Positions 48,610 to 59,672 are shown, counted from the first letter of the stretch. The stretch: DNA of 64,000 nt from Nissabacter sp. SGAir0207 (GCF_005491205.1 NZ_CP028035.1:3658001-3722000); one strand, 5' to 3'. Program-made: numbers and translations. Notes: generated from the sequence alone by a model not told the origin.

Positions 48610-49856
48610 GCCCGCCTACGATAGATCAGGAAAACCGTGCTACAGAGCACGAAATAGACAATATAGGTCGCCATATAGGCTTGTGCCGCCCCCAGCGCGC
48701 CATGCGCCGGGATGAGCCAGTGGGCGAAGCCAATCAGCAGCAGGAACTGGCTGAGTTCGGTGAGCAGGTAGAAGCGCAGCGATGCCCGGGCAATCACCAG
48801 ATAGCCATAGACATAGGCGCCGACCTTCAGCACGTCCCCCACCAGTTGCCAGGCGAACAGATCGCGCATCGCCGTGAATTTTTCCGAGAAGAGCAGCCAG
48901 ATCGCCACATCGCGCAGCAGCCAGACCGCCAGACTGACCGTCGCCACCGCTGGCAGCACAAAGGCCAGCGAGCGGCCAATCTCACGCGTGACCGCCGCTT
49001 TCTCCTTCAGCCGCGACAGCGTGGGCAACAGATAGACGCTGAATGACGCGGTGATGAATTGCAGGTAGGCGTCAGAGATGCTGCTCACCCCCTGCCAGAT
49101 GCCAACGGCGTCCCAGCCATCATGCGCCGCCAGCAGGTTACGCATCATGATATAGGCCACCGGCAGGGTAACGGCGGTCATCAGCGCCATCAGGGTGAAC
49201 TTGGCGTACTGGCCACCCAGCACGCGATCCCAGCCCGGCTTCAGGTCACGCAACGACACCGGTTGGCGACGCGCCAGCATCAGCCCGGCTGGCAGGGCCG
49301 CCAGCGCGGGCACCAGCGCCAGCCCCAGCAGCGCCCCCTCGTAGCCGCCAAGGCGGAAACAGAGGTAGTAGGCCACCAGCCCAATCAGGCTGCCACCGGC
49401 AATCGCCAGCGCATTGCCCAGCGCGTCGCGGTAGCCCTTCAGGATCGCCAGAAAGAAGTTGGCGTAGGCGATGCCCATCTGCACCAGCGCCACGCCGCGC
49501 ACCACATTCTGGTAGCGGTCATGGCCGAACAGCCCCTGACTGATGGGCGCGGCGGCCAGCAAAAACAGCAGCGCCAGCAGGGTGGAGAAGCCGAGGATCA
49601 GCGTCGAGGCGGTGCCGAGCACTGCCTGCAGTTGCGGGCCATCCTGCCGGTGCTCCGCCACATATTTAGTGACGCCATTGAAGATGCCCGCGCCGGAGAG
49701 CACCCCGAGCACGGTCACCAGTTGACGGAAATTGCCCGCCTGCCCGACCCCGCTGGGGCCGTAGGCGACGGCAAGCAGTTTGACCACCAGCAGCCCGACG
49801 CCGATTTTGATCAGCGTCGAGCCAGCGGTCCAGACGGATGCTTTGGCCAGTGACAT
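48606..49856 (-). CDS. wzxE: WzxE, ECA lipid III flippase
   Basis: Moves the undecaprenyl-linked trisaccharide across the inner membrane. MOP-family protein of 416 residues, the same as E. coli, with about twelve helices; [27 protein letters not shown] and [34 protein letters not shown] are nearly identical. ATG 49856 was chosen by homology over a start nine bases upstream. It begins one base after wecE. Confidence 0.96.
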   Translation of the reverse strand: MSLAKASVWTAGSTLIKIGVGLLVVKLLAVAYGPSGVGQAGNFRQLVTVLGVLSGAGIFNGVTKYVAEHRQDGPQLQAVLGTASTLILGFSTLLALLFLLAAAPISQGLFGHDRYQNVVRGVALVQMGIAYANFFLAILKGYRDALGNALAIAGGSLIGLVAYYLCFRLGGYEGALLGLALVPALAALPAGLMLARRQPVSLRDLKPGWDRVLGGQYAKFTLMALMTAVTLPVAYIMMRNLLAAHDGWDAVGIWQGVSSISDAYLQFITASFSVYLLPTLSRLKEKAAVTREIGRSLAFVLPAVATVSLAVWLLRDVAIWLLFSEKFTAMRDLFAWQLVGDVLKVGAYVYGYLVIARASLRFYLLTELSQFLLLIGFAHWLIPAHGALGAAQAYMATYIVYFVLCSTVFLIYRRRA

Positions 49857-49857
49857 A

Positions 49858-50988
49858 TCAGGCAAAGAAACTCAGGATGGTGTTGATGACCGTGCGTTGG
49901 TTGACGTCAGACAGGTTGAAGAACAGCGGCAGGCGCACCAGACGCTCGCTTTCGCGGGTGGTGAAGCGGTCTTCGCCAGCGAAGCGGCCGAAGTGCTCAC
50001 CGGCCGGGCAGGCGTGCAGCGGGATGTAGTGGAACACCGTCATGATCTCCGCCTCTTTCATGTAGGCGATGAAGGCGTCACGCTCCGCGATGTCGCGCAG
50101 CCGGATGTAGAACATGTGGGCGTTGTGCACGCAGTCCGCCGGGATGGCCGGCAGGTCGATGCGCCCTTGCTGCGCCAGACGGGAGAGCGCCTCATAGTAG
50201 TTGGTCCAGAGCAGCAGGCGGCGCTGGTTGATGCGGTCAGCCGCCTCCAGCTGCGCCCAGAGATAGGCGGCCTGCAAATCGGACATCAGGAAGCTGGAGC
50301 CAAGGTCGCGCCAGGTATATTTGTCCACCTGACCCCGGAAGAACTGGCTGCGGTTGGTGCCCTTCTCGCGGATGATCTCCGCGCGCTCAATCAGCGAACG
50401 GTCGTTGATCAGCGTCGCCCCACCCTCGCCGCCAGCGGTGTAATTTTTGGTTTCATGGAAGCTGAAGCAGCCGATGTGGCCGATGGTGCCAAGCGCGCGC
50501 CCCTTGTAGCGGGACATCACGCCCTGCGCGGCATCCTCCACCACGAACAGCTTGTACTTCTCCGCCAGCGCCATGATGGTGTCCATCTCGCAGGCGACGC
50601 CCGCGTAGTGCACTGGCACGATGGCGCGGGTTTTGTCGGTGATAGCCGCCTCGATTTTAGTCTCATCGATGTTCATGGTGTCCGGGCGGAGATCGACGAA
50701 CACCACCTTCGCGCCGCGCAGCACAAAGGCGTTGGCGGTTGAGACGAAGGTGTAGCTCGGCATGATCACCTCATCGCCAGCCTTGATGTCGAGCAGCAGC
50801 GCCGCCATCTCCAGCGAGGCGGTGCAGGAGGGGGTCAGCAGCACTTTCGGGCAGCCAAAGTTCTGTTCAATCCACTGCTGGCAGCGGCGGGTGTAGCCGC
50901 CGTCGCCGCACAGCTTGCCGCTGCTCATCGCGGATTGCATGTAGTCGATTTCAGTGCCCACCACCGGTGGCGCGTTAAATGGAATCAT
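49858..50988 (-). CDS. wecE: WecE, dTDP-4-amino-4,6-dideoxygalactose transaminase
   Basis: PLP enzyme that aminates dTDP-4-keto-6-deoxyglucose to dTDP-Fuc4N with glutamate. The 376 residues equal E. coli WecE. The PLP-linked Lys181 is in SFHETKNYTAGGEGG, with VVEDAAQGVMSRYKGRALG before it. Its 4-keto substrate normally comes from RffG, whose gene is missing from this operon. Confidence 0.97.
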   Translation of the reverse strand: MIPFNAPPVVGTEIDYMQSAMSSGKLCGDGGYTRRCQQWIEQNFGCPKVLLTPSCTASLEMAALLLDIKAGDEVIMPSYTFVSTANAFVLRGAKVVFVDLRPDTMNIDETKIEAAITDKTRAIVPVHYAGVACEMDTIMALAEKYKLFVVEDAAQGVMSRYKGRALGTIGHIGCFSFHETKNYTAGGEGGATLINDRSLIERAEIIREKGTNRSQFFRGQVDKYTWRDLGSSFLMSDLQAAYLWAQLEAADRINQRRLLLWTNYYEALSRLAQQGRIDLPAIPADCVHNAHMFYIRLRDIAERDAFIAYMKEAEIMTVFHYIPLHACPAGEHFGRFAGEDRFTTRESERLVRLPLFFNLSDVNQRTVINTILSFFA

Positions 50989-50992
50989 AGGA

Positions 50993-51691
50993 TCACCTGT
51001 ACAACCAAAATGAAGTGGCCGTCACCGACGCGCCACTGCCAATGTAGAGACGCTGCGCCGCCACGTTGCCCACTTGTGTCGCTACGTGCAGGCGGGTCAC
51101 CTGCTCATCGCGGCACCAGAGGCGGGCGGCCTGCATCAACTGTTTGCCCACGCCGCGCCCACTCGCGCCCGGCCAGGCCGCCAGCAGGCCAATGCGCGCC
51201 TCGCCTGACGCCAAACGGCGCAGGGTGACAAAGCCCTGCGGCACCCCCTCCGCCTCCAGCAGCAGGCAGAGGTGGTCGAAGCTGCCGTGGACGGCGTTGG
51301 CTATCCACTGGGCGTAGAAACGCCCGCTCGCCTGCAGCGGATACCACGGCGCGCGGAAACGGCTCAGGGCGAAGGCGGATGCCGCCGCCTGTTGCAAGGC
51401 GGGAATATCCGATGCGTCGGCCACGCGCACCTGTAAGGCAGGCGAGGCCGCCTCAGCGGCGATCGGCAGGGTGAAATCCACCTCGCCCTCCGCCAGCCGG
51501 AAGCCGAGCGCCGCCAGCCCATCTGCCAGCGGCAGCGCATCCGCCGCGATTTTCGCCTGCACCACCTGATAGGGCTGAAGCCGCGCCGGGGTCAACGGGG
51601 CGGCTTCAGCGGAGAAGTCGAGTTTGGCGCTCGGCAACTGGAAGAAGTCACTCTCCCAGCGCAGCGGCTCAATATTGGCGTGGACGCGCAT
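50993..51691 (-). CDS. wecD: WecD, dTDP-Fuc4N acetyltransferase
   Basis: GNAT-family enzyme that acetylates dTDP-Fuc4N with acetyl-CoA. The 232 residues start [26 protein letters not shown]; the acetyl-CoA loop is in [20 protein letters not shown] and the last part [19 protein letters not shown] is typical. ATG 51691 lies 23 bases inside the end of rffH, so translation is probably coupled. Confidence 0.93.
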   Translation of the reverse strand: MRVHANIEPLRWESDFFQLPSAKLDFSAEAAPLTPARLQPYQVVQAKIAADALPLADGLAALGFRLAEGEVDFTLPIAAEAASPALQVRVADASDIPALQQAAASAFALSRFRAPWYPLQASGRFYAQWIANAVHGSFDHLCLLLEAEGVPQGFVTLRRLASGEARIGLLAAWPGASGRGVGKQLMQAARLWCRDEQVTRLHVATQVGNVAAQRLYIGSGASVTATSFWLYR

Positions 51692-52550
51692 GGAGCAGAT
51701 CCAGTAAGTATTGGCCGTAGCCGGTTTTGCCCAGCGCCTGACCGGCGCGCGCCAGCGTGGCATCATCCAGCCAGCCGTTGCGCCAGCCAATCTCCTCCAG
51801 ACAGGCGATCTTAAAGCCCTGCCGCTTCTCCACTACCTGCACGAAACTGCTCGCCTCCATCAGGCTCTCGTGGGTGCCGGTGTCGAGCCAGGCGAAGCCG
51901 CGCCCCAGCAGTTCGACGTTCAGCTCGCCGCGATCCAGATACATCTGGTTGATGCTGGTGATCTCCAGCTCGCCCCGGCTGGAGGGCTTCACCTGCCGGG
52001 CGAACTCCACCACCTGCGCGTCATAGAAGTAGAGGCCGGTCACCGCCCAGTTGGAGCGCGGCTGGGCTGGCTTCTCCTCAATCGACAGCGCGCGGAAGTC
52101 GTCATCAAACTCCACCACGCCGAAGCGTTCCGGGTCCATCACCTGGTAGCCGAACAGGGTCGCGCCCTGCGTCCGCGCCGCCACGCGCTGCAATTTCGGG
52201 CTAAAGCCCTGCCCAAAGTGGATATTGTCACCCAACGCCAGACAGACCGGATCGCCATCGATAAAGCGCTCCGCGATCAGGAAGGCCTGAGCCAGCCCGT
52301 CCGGGTGCGCCTGCACCTCATAGTGCAGGCGAATGCCGAACTCGTCGCCATTGCCAAGCAGCCGCTGGAAGGAGGCACGTTCATCGGGAGTAGTAATAAT
52401 CAGGATGTCCCGGATGCCAGCCAGCATCAGCACCGACAGCGGATAGTAGATCATCGGCTTGTCATAGATGGGCAGCAGTTGCTTGGAGACCCCAAGGGTG
52501 AGGGGGTGCAGGCGGGAGCCGGAGCCGCCCGCCAGGATAATGCCTTTCAT
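51669..52550 (-). CDS. rffH: RffH, glucose-1-phosphate thymidylyltransferase
   Basis: Makes dTDP-glucose from dTTP and glucose 1-phosphate. The 293 residues equal E. coli RffH; the nucleotidyltransferase signature [13 protein letters not shown] (7-19), Lys in [16 protein letters not shown] and [12 protein letters not shown] are present. In E. coli the next step, RffG, is encoded directly upstream; here rffH follows wecC with only a 48-base gap. Confidence 0.96.
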   Translation of the reverse strand: MKGIILAGGSGSRLHPLTLGVSKQLLPIYDKPMIYYPLSVLMLAGIRDILIITTPDERASFQRLLGNGDEFGIRLHYEVQAHPDGLAQAFLIAERFIDGDPVCLALGDNIHFGQGFSPKLQRVAARTQGATLFGYQVMDPERFGVVEFDDDFRALSIEEKPAQPRSNWAVTGLYFYDAQVVEFARQVKPSSRGELEITSINQMYLDRGELNVELLGRGFAWLDTGTHESLMEASSFVQVVEKRQGFKIACLEEIGWRNGWLDDATLARAGQALGKTGYGQYLLDLLHARPRQY

Positions 52551-52598
52551 TGTTTCTCCTGTCGCGCCGCCCGCTGGGCGACGCGCCTGGGTTCATGG

Positions 52599-53861
52599 CT
52601 AGCGCCACACGCCTTTGGTATCCACCACCCACGGCTGGCGGATCTGCGCCGCCGGGATGGCCTTGAAGCGCTGGTGATCCACCAGCATCACCACCACATC
52701 CGCCTGCTGCAACGCCTCGTCAATCTCCACCAGCCGGGCATGGCCCGCCAGCGACGGCGGCAGGCTGGTGACGTGCGGCTCGACCACCAGCGTGTCGCCA
52801 CGGTGCCAGTCGGCGATCATGTGCGCCACCTCCACCGCCGGGCTTTCGCGCAGGTCATCAATATTGGGTTTGAACGCCAGCCCAAAGCAGGCGATGGTCA
52901 CGTCCGCGGCGCGGCAATCGCTGGCGGCCAGACAGTCAGCGACCGCCGCCTTCACCTGATTCACCACCCAGTGCGGCTTGCTGTCATTCACTTCGCGCGC
53001 GGTGCGGATCAGGCGCGCCAGCTCCGGGTTCTGCGCCACGATAAACCACGGATCCACGGCGATGCAGTGGCCGCCCACGCCGGGGCCGGGTTGCAGGATA
53101 TTGACGCGTGGGTGGCGGTTCGCCAGCCGGATCAGCTCCCAGACGTTGATCTGCTGTTCGGCGCAGATCAGCGACAGCTCATTGGCGAAGGCGATATTGA
53201 CGTCACGGAAGCTGTTTTCGGTCAGCTTGCACATCTCGGCGGTGCGGGCGTTGGTGAGCACGCACTCGCCCTCCAGGAAGATCTCATACAGCGCGCGCGC
53301 GCGGGCAGAGCAGGCGGGCGTCATGCCGCCGATCACCCGGTCATTCTTGATCAGCTCCACCATCACCTGCCCCGGCAGCACCCGCTCCGGGCAGTAGGCG
53401 ATGTGGATGTCCGCCTGCTCGCCCGCCTGCTGCGGGAAGGTGAGATCGGGGCGCTCAGCGGCCAGCCAGCCGGCCATCTGCTCGGTGGCACCCACTGGCG
53501 AGGTGGACTCCAAAATCACCAGATCGCCCCGTTTCAGCACCGGCGCAATGGCGCGCGCCGCCGCTTCCACGTAGGCCAGATCGGGCTGATAGTCGCCCTT
53601 GAACGGCGTGGGGACGGCGATCAGGAAGGCATCCGCTGCCTGTGGCGTGGTCACCGCGCGCAGATAGCCCGCCTCCACCGCCTGTTTGACCACCACATCC
53701 AGATCCGGCTCAACAATATGGATATCGCCCCGGTTGATGGTCTCCACCGCGTGCGGGTTGATGTCCACACCGATGACGTTTTTCTGGCGCGAGGCAAAGG
53801 CCGCGGCCGTCGGCAGGCCAATGTAGCCCAGTCCGATCACAGAGATAGTTGCAAAACTCAT
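52599..53861 (-). CDS. wecC: WecC, UDP-ManNAc dehydrogenase
   Basis: Oxidises UDP-ManNAc to UDP-ManNAcA with NAD. The 420 residues equal E. coli WecC. The NAD site is [12 protein letters not shown] near the N terminus, and catalytic Cys266 lies in [30 protein letters not shown] carries the conserved Lys. Its start overlaps the wecB stop by four bases. Confidence 0.97.
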   Translation of the reverse strand: MSFATISVIGLGYIGLPTAAAFASRQKNVIGVDINPHAVETINRGDIHIVEPDLDVVVKQAVEAGYLRAVTTPQAADAFLIAVPTPFKGDYQPDLAYVEAAARAIAPVLKRGDLVILESTSPVGATEQMAGWLAAERPDLTFPQQAGEQADIHIAYCPERVLPGQVMVELIKNDRVIGGMTPACSARARALYEIFLEGECVLTNARTAEMCKLTENSFRDVNIAFANELSLICAEQQINVWELIRLANRHPRVNILQPGPGVGGHCIAVDPWFIVAQNPELARLIRTAREVNDSKPHWVVNQVKAAVADCLAASDCRAADVTIACFGLAFKPNIDDLRESPAVEVAHMIADWHRGDTLVVEPHVTSLPPSLAGHARLVEIDEALQQADVVVMLVDHQRFKAIPAAQIRQPWVVDTKGVWR

Positions 53862-54988
53862 AGCTTCACCTGATGGTTCTTTAATGCGTGAAGAATACGC
53901 TGACAGGCATGTCCATCGCCGTAAGGGTTATGTGCGCGACTCATGGCATGGTATTCGTCGTCGCTATTCAGCAGGCCGGTGACCTCCTGCACAATTTTCG
54001 CCATGTCGGTGCCGACCAGCCGCACGGTGCCGGCGTCCACCGCCTCCGGGCGCTCGGTGGTATCACGCATCACCAGCACCGGCTTGCCAAGGGAGGGAGC
54101 CTCCTCCTGGATGCCGCCGGAGTCGGTGAGGATCAGGTAGGCGCGATCCATCAGATAGACAAACGGCAGGTAGTCCTGCGGTTCAATCAGGAAGATGTTC
54201 TCGATGCCGCTGAGGATGCGGTTCACCGGCTCGCTGACATTCGGGTTGAGGTGCACCGGATAGACCACCTGCACCTCCGGGTGGCGGCGGGCGATCTCCG
54301 CCAGCGCGGTGCAGATGCGCTCAAAGCCGCCGCCGAAGCTCTCGCGCCGGTGGCCGGTGACCAGAATCATCTTTTTGCCCTCATCCAGGAAGGCGTACTC
54401 CTGGCCGAGGCGCTCCACCAGCGGCGGGTTGGTGCGGATGCGGTCACGCACCCACAGCAGCGCGTCAATCACCGTGTTGCCGGTGACGGTGATCTGGCGA
54501 TCCGGCGTTGACTCCGCCAGCAGGTTGCGGCGGGCGTTCTCCGTTGGCGCGAAGTGCCAGGTGGCGAGCGCGCCGGTCATCTTGCGGTTGGCCTCCTCCG
54601 GCCAGGGGGAGAAGAGATCGCCGGTGCGCAGACCGGCCTCGACGTGGCCGACCGGGATGCGCTGGTAGAAGGCCGCGAGGCTGGTGGCCATGGTGGTGGT
54701 GGTGTCGCCATGCACCAGCACCACGTCCGGCCGGAATGACTCCAGCACCGGCTTCAGCCCCTCTAGGATGCGGCAGGTGACCTCCGTCAGTCCCTGACCG
54801 GGGCGCATGATGTTGAGGTCAAAGTCCGGCTCAATATCAAACAGGCGCAAAACCTGATCCAACATCTCGCGATGTTGAGCCGTTACGCAGACCTTTGCCT
54901 CAAAGGACGCATCCTGAGCCAGGGCGTGTACCAGCGGGGCCATCTTGATGGCCTCCGGTCGGGTGCCGAAAACAGTCAACACTTTCAC
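53858..54988 (-). CDS. wecB: WecB, UDP-GlcNAc 2-epimerase
   Basis: Non-hydrolysing epimerase that makes UDP-ManNAc. The 376 residues equal E. coli WecB; signature segments are [55 protein letters not shown] and [23 protein letters not shown]. It begins 63 bases after wzzE. Confidence 0.97.
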   Translation of the reverse strand: MKVLTVFGTRPEAIKMAPLVHALAQDASFEAKVCVTAQHREMLDQVLRLFDIEPDFDLNIMRPGQGLTEVTCRILEGLKPVLESFRPDVVLVHGDTTTTMATSLAAFYQRIPVGHVEAGLRTGDLFSPWPEEANRKMTGALATWHFAPTENARRNLLAESTPDRQITVTGNTVIDALLWVRDRIRTNPPLVERLGQEYAFLDEGKKMILVTGHRRESFGGGFERICTALAEIARRHPEVQVVYPVHLNPNVSEPVNRILSGIENIFLIEPQDYLPFVYLMDRAYLILTDSGGIQEEAPSLGKPVLVMRDTTERPEAVDAGTVRLVGTDMAKIVQEVTGLLNSDDEYHAMSRAHNPYGDGHACQRILHALKNHQVKL

Positions 54989-55051
54989 AGCGAATCTCTT
55001 TTAAGTCGTGAGGGGGTGCCCGCCCGCAAGCCCAGGCCCCCATAAATCAAG

Positions 55052-56101
55052 TTAAGCCCGACGGCGCGCCAGAGCCACGCCCGCGCCGATCAATGCGCCC
55101 ACCGCGCCCCACATCACCATCAGCAGCGTGCGGCGCGGGCTGTCCCGCGTGACCGGCTCCTCCGGGGTGCGCAGGTAGCGGTAGGTCTGGAACTTCGCAT
55201 CCAGCACCGGCCCCACCTTGAGGGTCGAGAGCATTGCCCGGTTCTGGTCGTAGCTGATGTCATAGCTCGGGCCAGATGCCTGAAGTGCCTCCAGCCGCGC
55301 CTGCAACATCGGCGTGCCCAGCAGGAACATGTCAGAGTCTGGCAACTGCTCCGCTGGCGTGGTGGTCTGGCTGCGGCTGATGTTCTGCTGGCGCGCGATC
55401 TTCAGCGCCTGCCCGACGCCGGTCAGCGCACGCTTGTAAACCGCCGCCGCCACCGCCTCCTGGCGCTTGACCTGCGCCAGCATCGACACGGTACGCGCCG
55501 CCCACGCGCCTTGCAGCTCATCATTCAGGTGCTGCACCGCCCGCAAACTGGCGAACGCCACGTAGCGGCGCAGCAGCTGGTTGGCGTCCGCGGCGCGCTC
55601 CGCCGTCAGCTTCACGTTGTCATTCAGGAATTTTTTATCATCATGCGGGGTGAACTGAATATTGCCGATCAGTTTATCCAGTAACGCCGCATCTGCTTTG
55701 ACATCACCTTCCTGACGCTGCTTGTAATAGTCAGTCTGCAACCAGAAGTCGCGGCGCGTATCGTAGGCCGCCAGCTGCATAATGAACTCATTATAGGCGT
55801 CATCTGAAATCGAGGGCTGGTCATGGTCAGCCGAGTTGTTTATCAGGCTATCGAGGTTGCGCAGGAACTGCGCCTGCGAGTAGTAGCCGCCAAGGTTGTT
55901 GACCGTTGGCCGGTCAGTGATCGCTGTGGCGCTCCACTTCTGCTCCATCAGCGCGGAGGCGCCCAGCGCCGCGGCCGCAGAGAGTAAACCCAGCCCAACA
56001 ATCCAGCCTTTGCCACGCCACAGGGCGCAGCACAGGCCACGGATATCAAGCTCATTTTCCACAGATTGACGGCTGGGGGTTGGGGACGTCTCAGATTTCA
56101 T
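55052..56101 (-). CDS. wzzE: WzzE, ECA chain-length regulator
   Basis: Polysaccharide co-polymerase of 349 residues that sets ECA chain length with WzyE. It has two membrane helices: one near residues 33-52 (GWIVGLGLLSAAAALGASAL) and one at the C terminus (LLMVMWGAVGALIGAGVALA), flanking a long periplasmic helical domain. NELDIRGL in front of the first helix is shared with E. coli WzzE. I prefer ATG 56101 to the adjacent GTG. Confidence 0.94.
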   Translation of the reverse strand: MKSETSPTPSRQSVENELDIRGLCCALWRGKGWIVGLGLLSAAAALGASALMEQKWSATAITDRPTVNNLGGYYSQAQFLRNLDSLINNSADHDQPSISDDAYNEFIMQLAAYDTRRDFWLQTDYYKQRQEGDVKADAALLDKLIGNIQFTPHDDKKFLNDNVKLTAERAADANQLLRRYVAFASLRAVQHLNDELQGAWAARTVSMLAQVKRQEAVAAAVYKRALTGVGQALKIARQQNISRSQTTTPAEQLPDSDMFLLGTPMLQARLEALQASGPSYDISYDQNRAMLSTLKVGPVLDAKFQTYRYLRTPEEPVTRDSPRRTLLMVMWGAVGALIGAGVALARRRA

Positions 56102-56121
56102 CACTGCCAGAACACCTCGGA

Positions 56122-57219
56122 TTAGGATACGTGTTTATTGATGGTCGAGCGGCGCATACGGCGCTTGATACGTTTGATAAACCGGGCGACGCGCCAGGCG
56201 CGCTTGATACAGTAGCCGTAGAGCAAAAATGCCAGCAGGAACAGCACCAGCATCATCCACTCCGGCACAAACACCAGCCGCTCGCCGATTACGCCAATCG
56301 CCGCCAGCAGCGCCGCCGCCAGCGTAATCAGCACAAAGGCCTGCCGGGAGGAGAAACCGGCGCGCATGATCAGGTGGTGGATGTGCTGGCGGTCAGGCGA
56401 GAAGGGGCTCATCCCCTTGCGCAGCCGACGGTACATGATGGCAATCATGTCCATCAGCGGGATGGCGATCAGCCACAGCGCGGTGACCGGGTTCATCGGC
56501 GGCGTCGGGCCTTGGGTGCTCTGCATCAAAATCCAGATGGCGGTGAAGCCGATCAGCGTACTGCCGGCATCGCCCATAAACACCTTGTAGCGCCGGCCCA
56601 GCACGCCCAGATTGAGCAGGATATAGGGGATGATGGCGGCGATCATGGCGAAGCACCAGAGCGCCAGGTCGATGTGCCCGGCCTGATAGACCAGAATGCC
56701 CATCGCCCCAAAGGAGACGCACGACAGGCCGCCAAGCAGGCCGTCGATGCCATCCACCATATTGAAGGCGTTGATGGCCGCCCACACGGCGAACAGCGTC
56801 ACCAGATAGCCAAACGGCCCCAGCACCATCTCCCACGGCCCCAGAATATAACCGAGGCTCTTGAGGGTCAGGCCAGCGAACACCATCATCGAGATACCGA
56901 CCAGCGCCTGCACCAGCGCGCGGATTTTGACGCTGATGTCAAAGCGGTCATCCAGCGCGCCGACCAACACCAGCACCCCGGCGCAGGTCAGATAGAGCGC
57001 CGAGTGGGGAATATGGAAATCCGAGATCAGGAAGGTGAAACAGATGCCGGCAAAGACGGAGATGCCGCCAACCAGTGGGATCAACCCCTGATGGCGCTTG
57101 CGGTAGTTGGGTCTGTCAACTAAGCCAATTTTCTTTGCGACTTTGCGGGCAGCAAATAAGAAACAGAAGGAAAACAGGAAGATAAAGAGAAGATCATTAC
57201 TCATAGTGAGTAGATTCAC
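56122..57219 (-). CDS. wecA: WecA, UDP-GlcNAc:undecaprenyl-P GlcNAc-1-P transferase
   Basis: Starts ECA (and often O-antigen) synthesis by forming undecaprenyl-PP-GlcNAc; target of tunicamycin. The 365-residue membrane protein has eleven helices, the catalytic GALDDRFDI and NAFNMVDGIDGL with acidic residues, and the HIHHLIMRAGFS substrate loop. I kept GTG 57219 because MNLLT matches the E. coli start; ATG 57204 is possible. First gene of the wec operon. Confidence 0.96.
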   Translation of the reverse strand: MNLLTMSNDLLFIFLFSFCFLFAARKVAKKIGLVDRPNYRKRHQGLIPLVGGISVFAGICFTFLISDFHIPHSALYLTCAGVLVLVGALDDRFDISVKIRALVQALVGISMMVFAGLTLKSLGYILGPWEMVLGPFGYLVTLFAVWAAINAFNMVDGIDGLLGGLSCVSFGAMGILVYQAGHIDLALWCFAMIAAIIPYILLNLGVLGRRYKVFMGDAGSTLIGFTAIWILMQSTQGPTPPMNPVTALWLIAIPLMDMIAIMYRRLRKGMSPFSPDRQHIHHLIMRAGFSSRQAFVLITLAAALLAAIGVIGERLVFVPEWMMLVLFLLAFLLYGYCIKRAWRVARFIKRIKRRMRRSTINKHVS

Positions 57220-57473
57220 AGTTAACAGCTCTCTGCATAAAGATAAGGCAATCCGGTTTGTAACCTGGCAATGTCATAAACCCTCGCAGCCTTATAGTCC
57301 TATCCTATGGTGACAGTTATGGTTATCGCGTGTCAAAAAACCTTCGCGGATTATGCTGCGTGCTCACCCGGGTGTTAACTAACTTAGGAAAACATCTCCC
57401 CGAATGCCATCCGCTATTATCTGAATGTTGTAAATATGGATCTTTTTTGGCGCTATCGTAGCGGCCAAAAGCG
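57220..57473 (-). promoter_or_regulatory. Upstream region of the wec operon
   Basis: A 254-base AT-rich interval between the rho terminator and wecA. Reverse-strand TTGACA at 57331-57336 is a possible -35, but no good -10 lies 16-18 bases beyond it, so the promoter is not fixed. No ORF of note. Confidence 0.35.
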
Positions 57474-57500
57474 AAAAACGCCACGACTTAGCGTGGCGTT
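57474..57500 (-). terminator. Terminator of rho
   Basis: AACGCCACG / CGTGGCGTT stem with a six-base loop and a U-run on the reverse strand, directly after the rho stop. Confidence 0.9.
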
Positions 57501-57517
57501 CCCCGAGTTTTACAGAA

Positions 57518-58777
57518 TTATGAGCGCTTCATCATATCGAAGAATTCATCATTCGTTTTGGTCATTGCCAGCTTATTGATGAGGAACTCCATCGCGTCGA
57601 TTTCACCCATCGGATGGATAATCTTGCGCAGGATCCACATCTTCTGCAGCTCTTCCTGGGAGGTCAGCAGCTCCTCCTTACGGGTACCGGAGCGGTTGTA
57701 GTCAATCGCCGGGAAGACGCGTTTTTCCGCAATCTTACGTGCCAGGTGCAGTTCCATGTTACCTGTACCCTTGAACTCTTCGTAGATCACCTCGTCCATC
57801 TTCGAGCCGGTATCGACCAACGCGGTGGCGATGATGGTCAGGCTGCCGCCCTCTTCCACGTTACGCGCGGCACCGAAGAAGCGCTTCGGACGGTGCAGGG
57901 CGTTGGCGTCCACACCACCGGTCAGTACCTTGCCAGAGGCCGGCACCACGGTGTTGTAGGCACGCGCCAGACGGGTAATGGAGTCCAGCAGGATGATGAC
58001 GTCTTTCTTGTGTTCGACCAGGCGCTTCGCCTTCTCGATCACCATCTCTGCTACCTGCACGTGACGGGAAGCCGGTTCGTCGAAGGTCGACGCAACCACT
58101 TCACCCTTCACCAGACGTTGCATCTCGGTCACCTCTTCCGGACGCTCGTCAATCAGCAGCACCATCAGCACGCAATCCGGGTGGTTGTAGGCGATGCTCT
58201 GCGCGATGTTTTGCAGCAGCATGGTCTTACCGGCTTTCGGCGGTGCGACGATCAGGCCACGCTGGCCACGGCCAATCGGGGAGGCCAGATCCAGAACGCG
58301 GGCGGTGATGTCTTCGGTGGAACCGTTGCCGCGTTCCATACGCAGACGGGAGTTGGCATGCAGCGGGGTGAGGTTTTCGAACAGGATCTTGTTGCGGGCG
58401 TTTTCAGGCTTGTCGTAGTTGACTTCGTTGACTTTCAGCAGCGCAAAGTAACGCTCACCCTCTTTCGGGGGACGAATCTTACCGGAAATGGTGTCACCGG
58501 TACGAAGGTTGAAGCGGCGGATTTGGCTGGGGGAAACGTAGATGTCATCAGGACCGGCGAGGTAGGAGCTGTCTGCAGAGCGGAGGAAGCCGAAGCCATC
58601 CTGCAATATCTCCAGTACGCCATCGCCGAAGATATCCTCACCACTCTTCGCATGCTGCTTGAGAATGGAGAAGATGATATCTTGCTTGCGCATACGGGCC
58701 AGGTTTTCCAGCCCCATGTTTTCGCCGAGAGTAATCAGCTCAGAAACCGGCGTGTTCTTTAATTCGGTAAGATTCAT
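57518..58777 (-). CDS. rho: Rho transcription termination factor
   Basis: Hexameric RNA-dependent ATPase/helicase. The 419 residues equal E. coli Rho. Primary RNA site: [45 protein letters not shown]; Walker [11 protein letters not shown]; Walker [15 protein letters not shown]-loop [21 protein letters not shown]. It follows a 5' leader of about 165 bases with a possible leader ORF, the region of autogenous attenuation in E. coli. Confidence 0.98.
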   Translation of the reverse strand: MNLTELKNTPVSELITLGENMGLENLARMRKQDIIFSILKQHAKSGEDIFGDGVLEILQDGFGFLRSADSSYLAGPDDIYVSPSQIRRFNLRTGDTISGKIRPPKEGERYFALLKVNEVNYDKPENARNKILFENLTPLHANSRLRMERGNGSTEDITARVLDLASPIGRGQRGLIVAPPKAGKTMLLQNIAQSIAYNHPDCVLMVLLIDERPEEVTEMQRLVKGEVVASTFDEPASRHVQVAEMVIEKAKRLVEHKKDVIILLDSITRLARAYNTVVPASGKVLTGGVDANALHRPKRFFGAARNVEEGGSLTIIATALVDTGSKMDEVIYEEFKGTGNMELHLARKIAEKRVFPAIDYNRSGTRKEELLTSQEELQKMWILRKIIHPMGEIDAMEFLINKLAMTKTNDEFFDMMKRS

Positions 58778-58789
58778 AGTGGTGGGTTC

Positions 58790-58912
58790 TTAAACTCGGG
58801 GTATGTCTCGAACTTGTCGTGAATGGTATGGCAGCGTATTCCGTGCCTGTTTACTGGCATTCAATCTCAGTGCATTCATCAGAAGAGAGACCGTGAGCAT
58901 TACGGTATTCAT
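58790..58912 (-). CDS. Possible rho leader ORF (rhoL-like)
   Basis: A 40-codon ORF (ATG 58912, TAA at 58790-58792) lies entirely in the rho leader and begins about 31 bases after the predicted transcription start. E. coli has a short leader ORF, rhoL, in this place; the sequences are not recognisably alike (here MNTVMLTVSLLMNALRLNAS at the start). No ribosome site is visible, so it may be chance. Confidence 0.25.
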   Translation of the reverse strand: MNTVMLTVSLLMNALRLNASKQARNTLPYHSRQVRDIPRV

Positions 58913-58949
58913 GAAAATTTGGCAGACTGAGAACGAAAATGCCTAAATG

Positions 58950-58976
58950 ATTTTAGCAAAACCGTATGACTGTCAA
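58950..58976 (-). promoter_or_regulatory. Sigma-70 promoter of rho
   Basis: Reverse-strand TTGACA (58971-58976), 15-base spacer and TAAAAT (58950-58955). The leader to rho is about 165 bases. The rest of the 450-base trxA-rho gap (58977-59227) is AT-rich and shows no gene. Confidence 0.7.
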
Positions 58977-59227
58977 ACGCATCGTAAATCGTGCCGCTTG
59001 GAAAAATAACGTGCGGTGATTGTGCCGTGCAGGAAAGCGATGCTTTTAACACAGAGCGAAGCTGGAAGGGTATTCGCCAGGATTCACGCTGTTTTTAGGA
59101 TTCAAACTACAGGTAAGTTCTATATGCAGTAGAGGTAAACTTAACACGCTTCGTGGCAGGCGTCTAGCGGCCAACGTGAATTTCACATTCCCCGCTAAAC
59201 ACCCGACTTATCGGACATCCGTGCCGA

Positions 59228-59554
59228 TTACATATTGGCGGTCAGGAACTCTTTCAGCTGACCTTTAGACAGCGCGCCCACCTTGGTGGCAGCGACTTCA
59301 CCGTTCTTGAACAGCAACAGAGTAGGGATACCGCGAATGCCATATTTCGGCGCGGTGCCCGGGTTGTCATCGATGTTCAGCTTAGTGATGGTCAGTTTGC
59401 CGTCAAATTCTTGCGCAATTTCATCCAGAATCGGAGCAATCATCTTACAAGGACCACACCACTCAGCCCAGAAGTCGACCAGCACTGGCCCTTCGGCTTT
59501 CAGTACATCGGTATCGAAACTGTCATCAGTCAGGTGAATAATTTTATCGCTCAT
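59228..59554 (-). CDS. trxA: TrxA, thioredoxin 1
   Basis: General disulfide reductant. The 108 residues include the redox site WCGPCK with Cys33 and Cys36 (counting Met) and the cis-Pro loop [15 protein letters not shown] precedes ATG 59554. It is divergent from rhlB as in E. coli. Confidence 0.98.
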   Translation of the reverse strand: MSDKIIHLTDDSFDTDVLKAEGPVLVDFWAEWCGPCKMIAPILDEIAQEFDGKLTITKLNIDDNPGTAPKYGIRGIPTLLLFKNGEVAATKVGALSKGQLKEFLTANM

Positions 59555-59672
59555 GTTTTACTCCAAAGGATTATGTCTACCTAGTTGATGTAGCATTAAC
59601 CAACATTAGGTTGACTTTATTTCACCGGATACGCTTTCGTAAAGCAATAGTTAGCTGATATTCTACCACACT

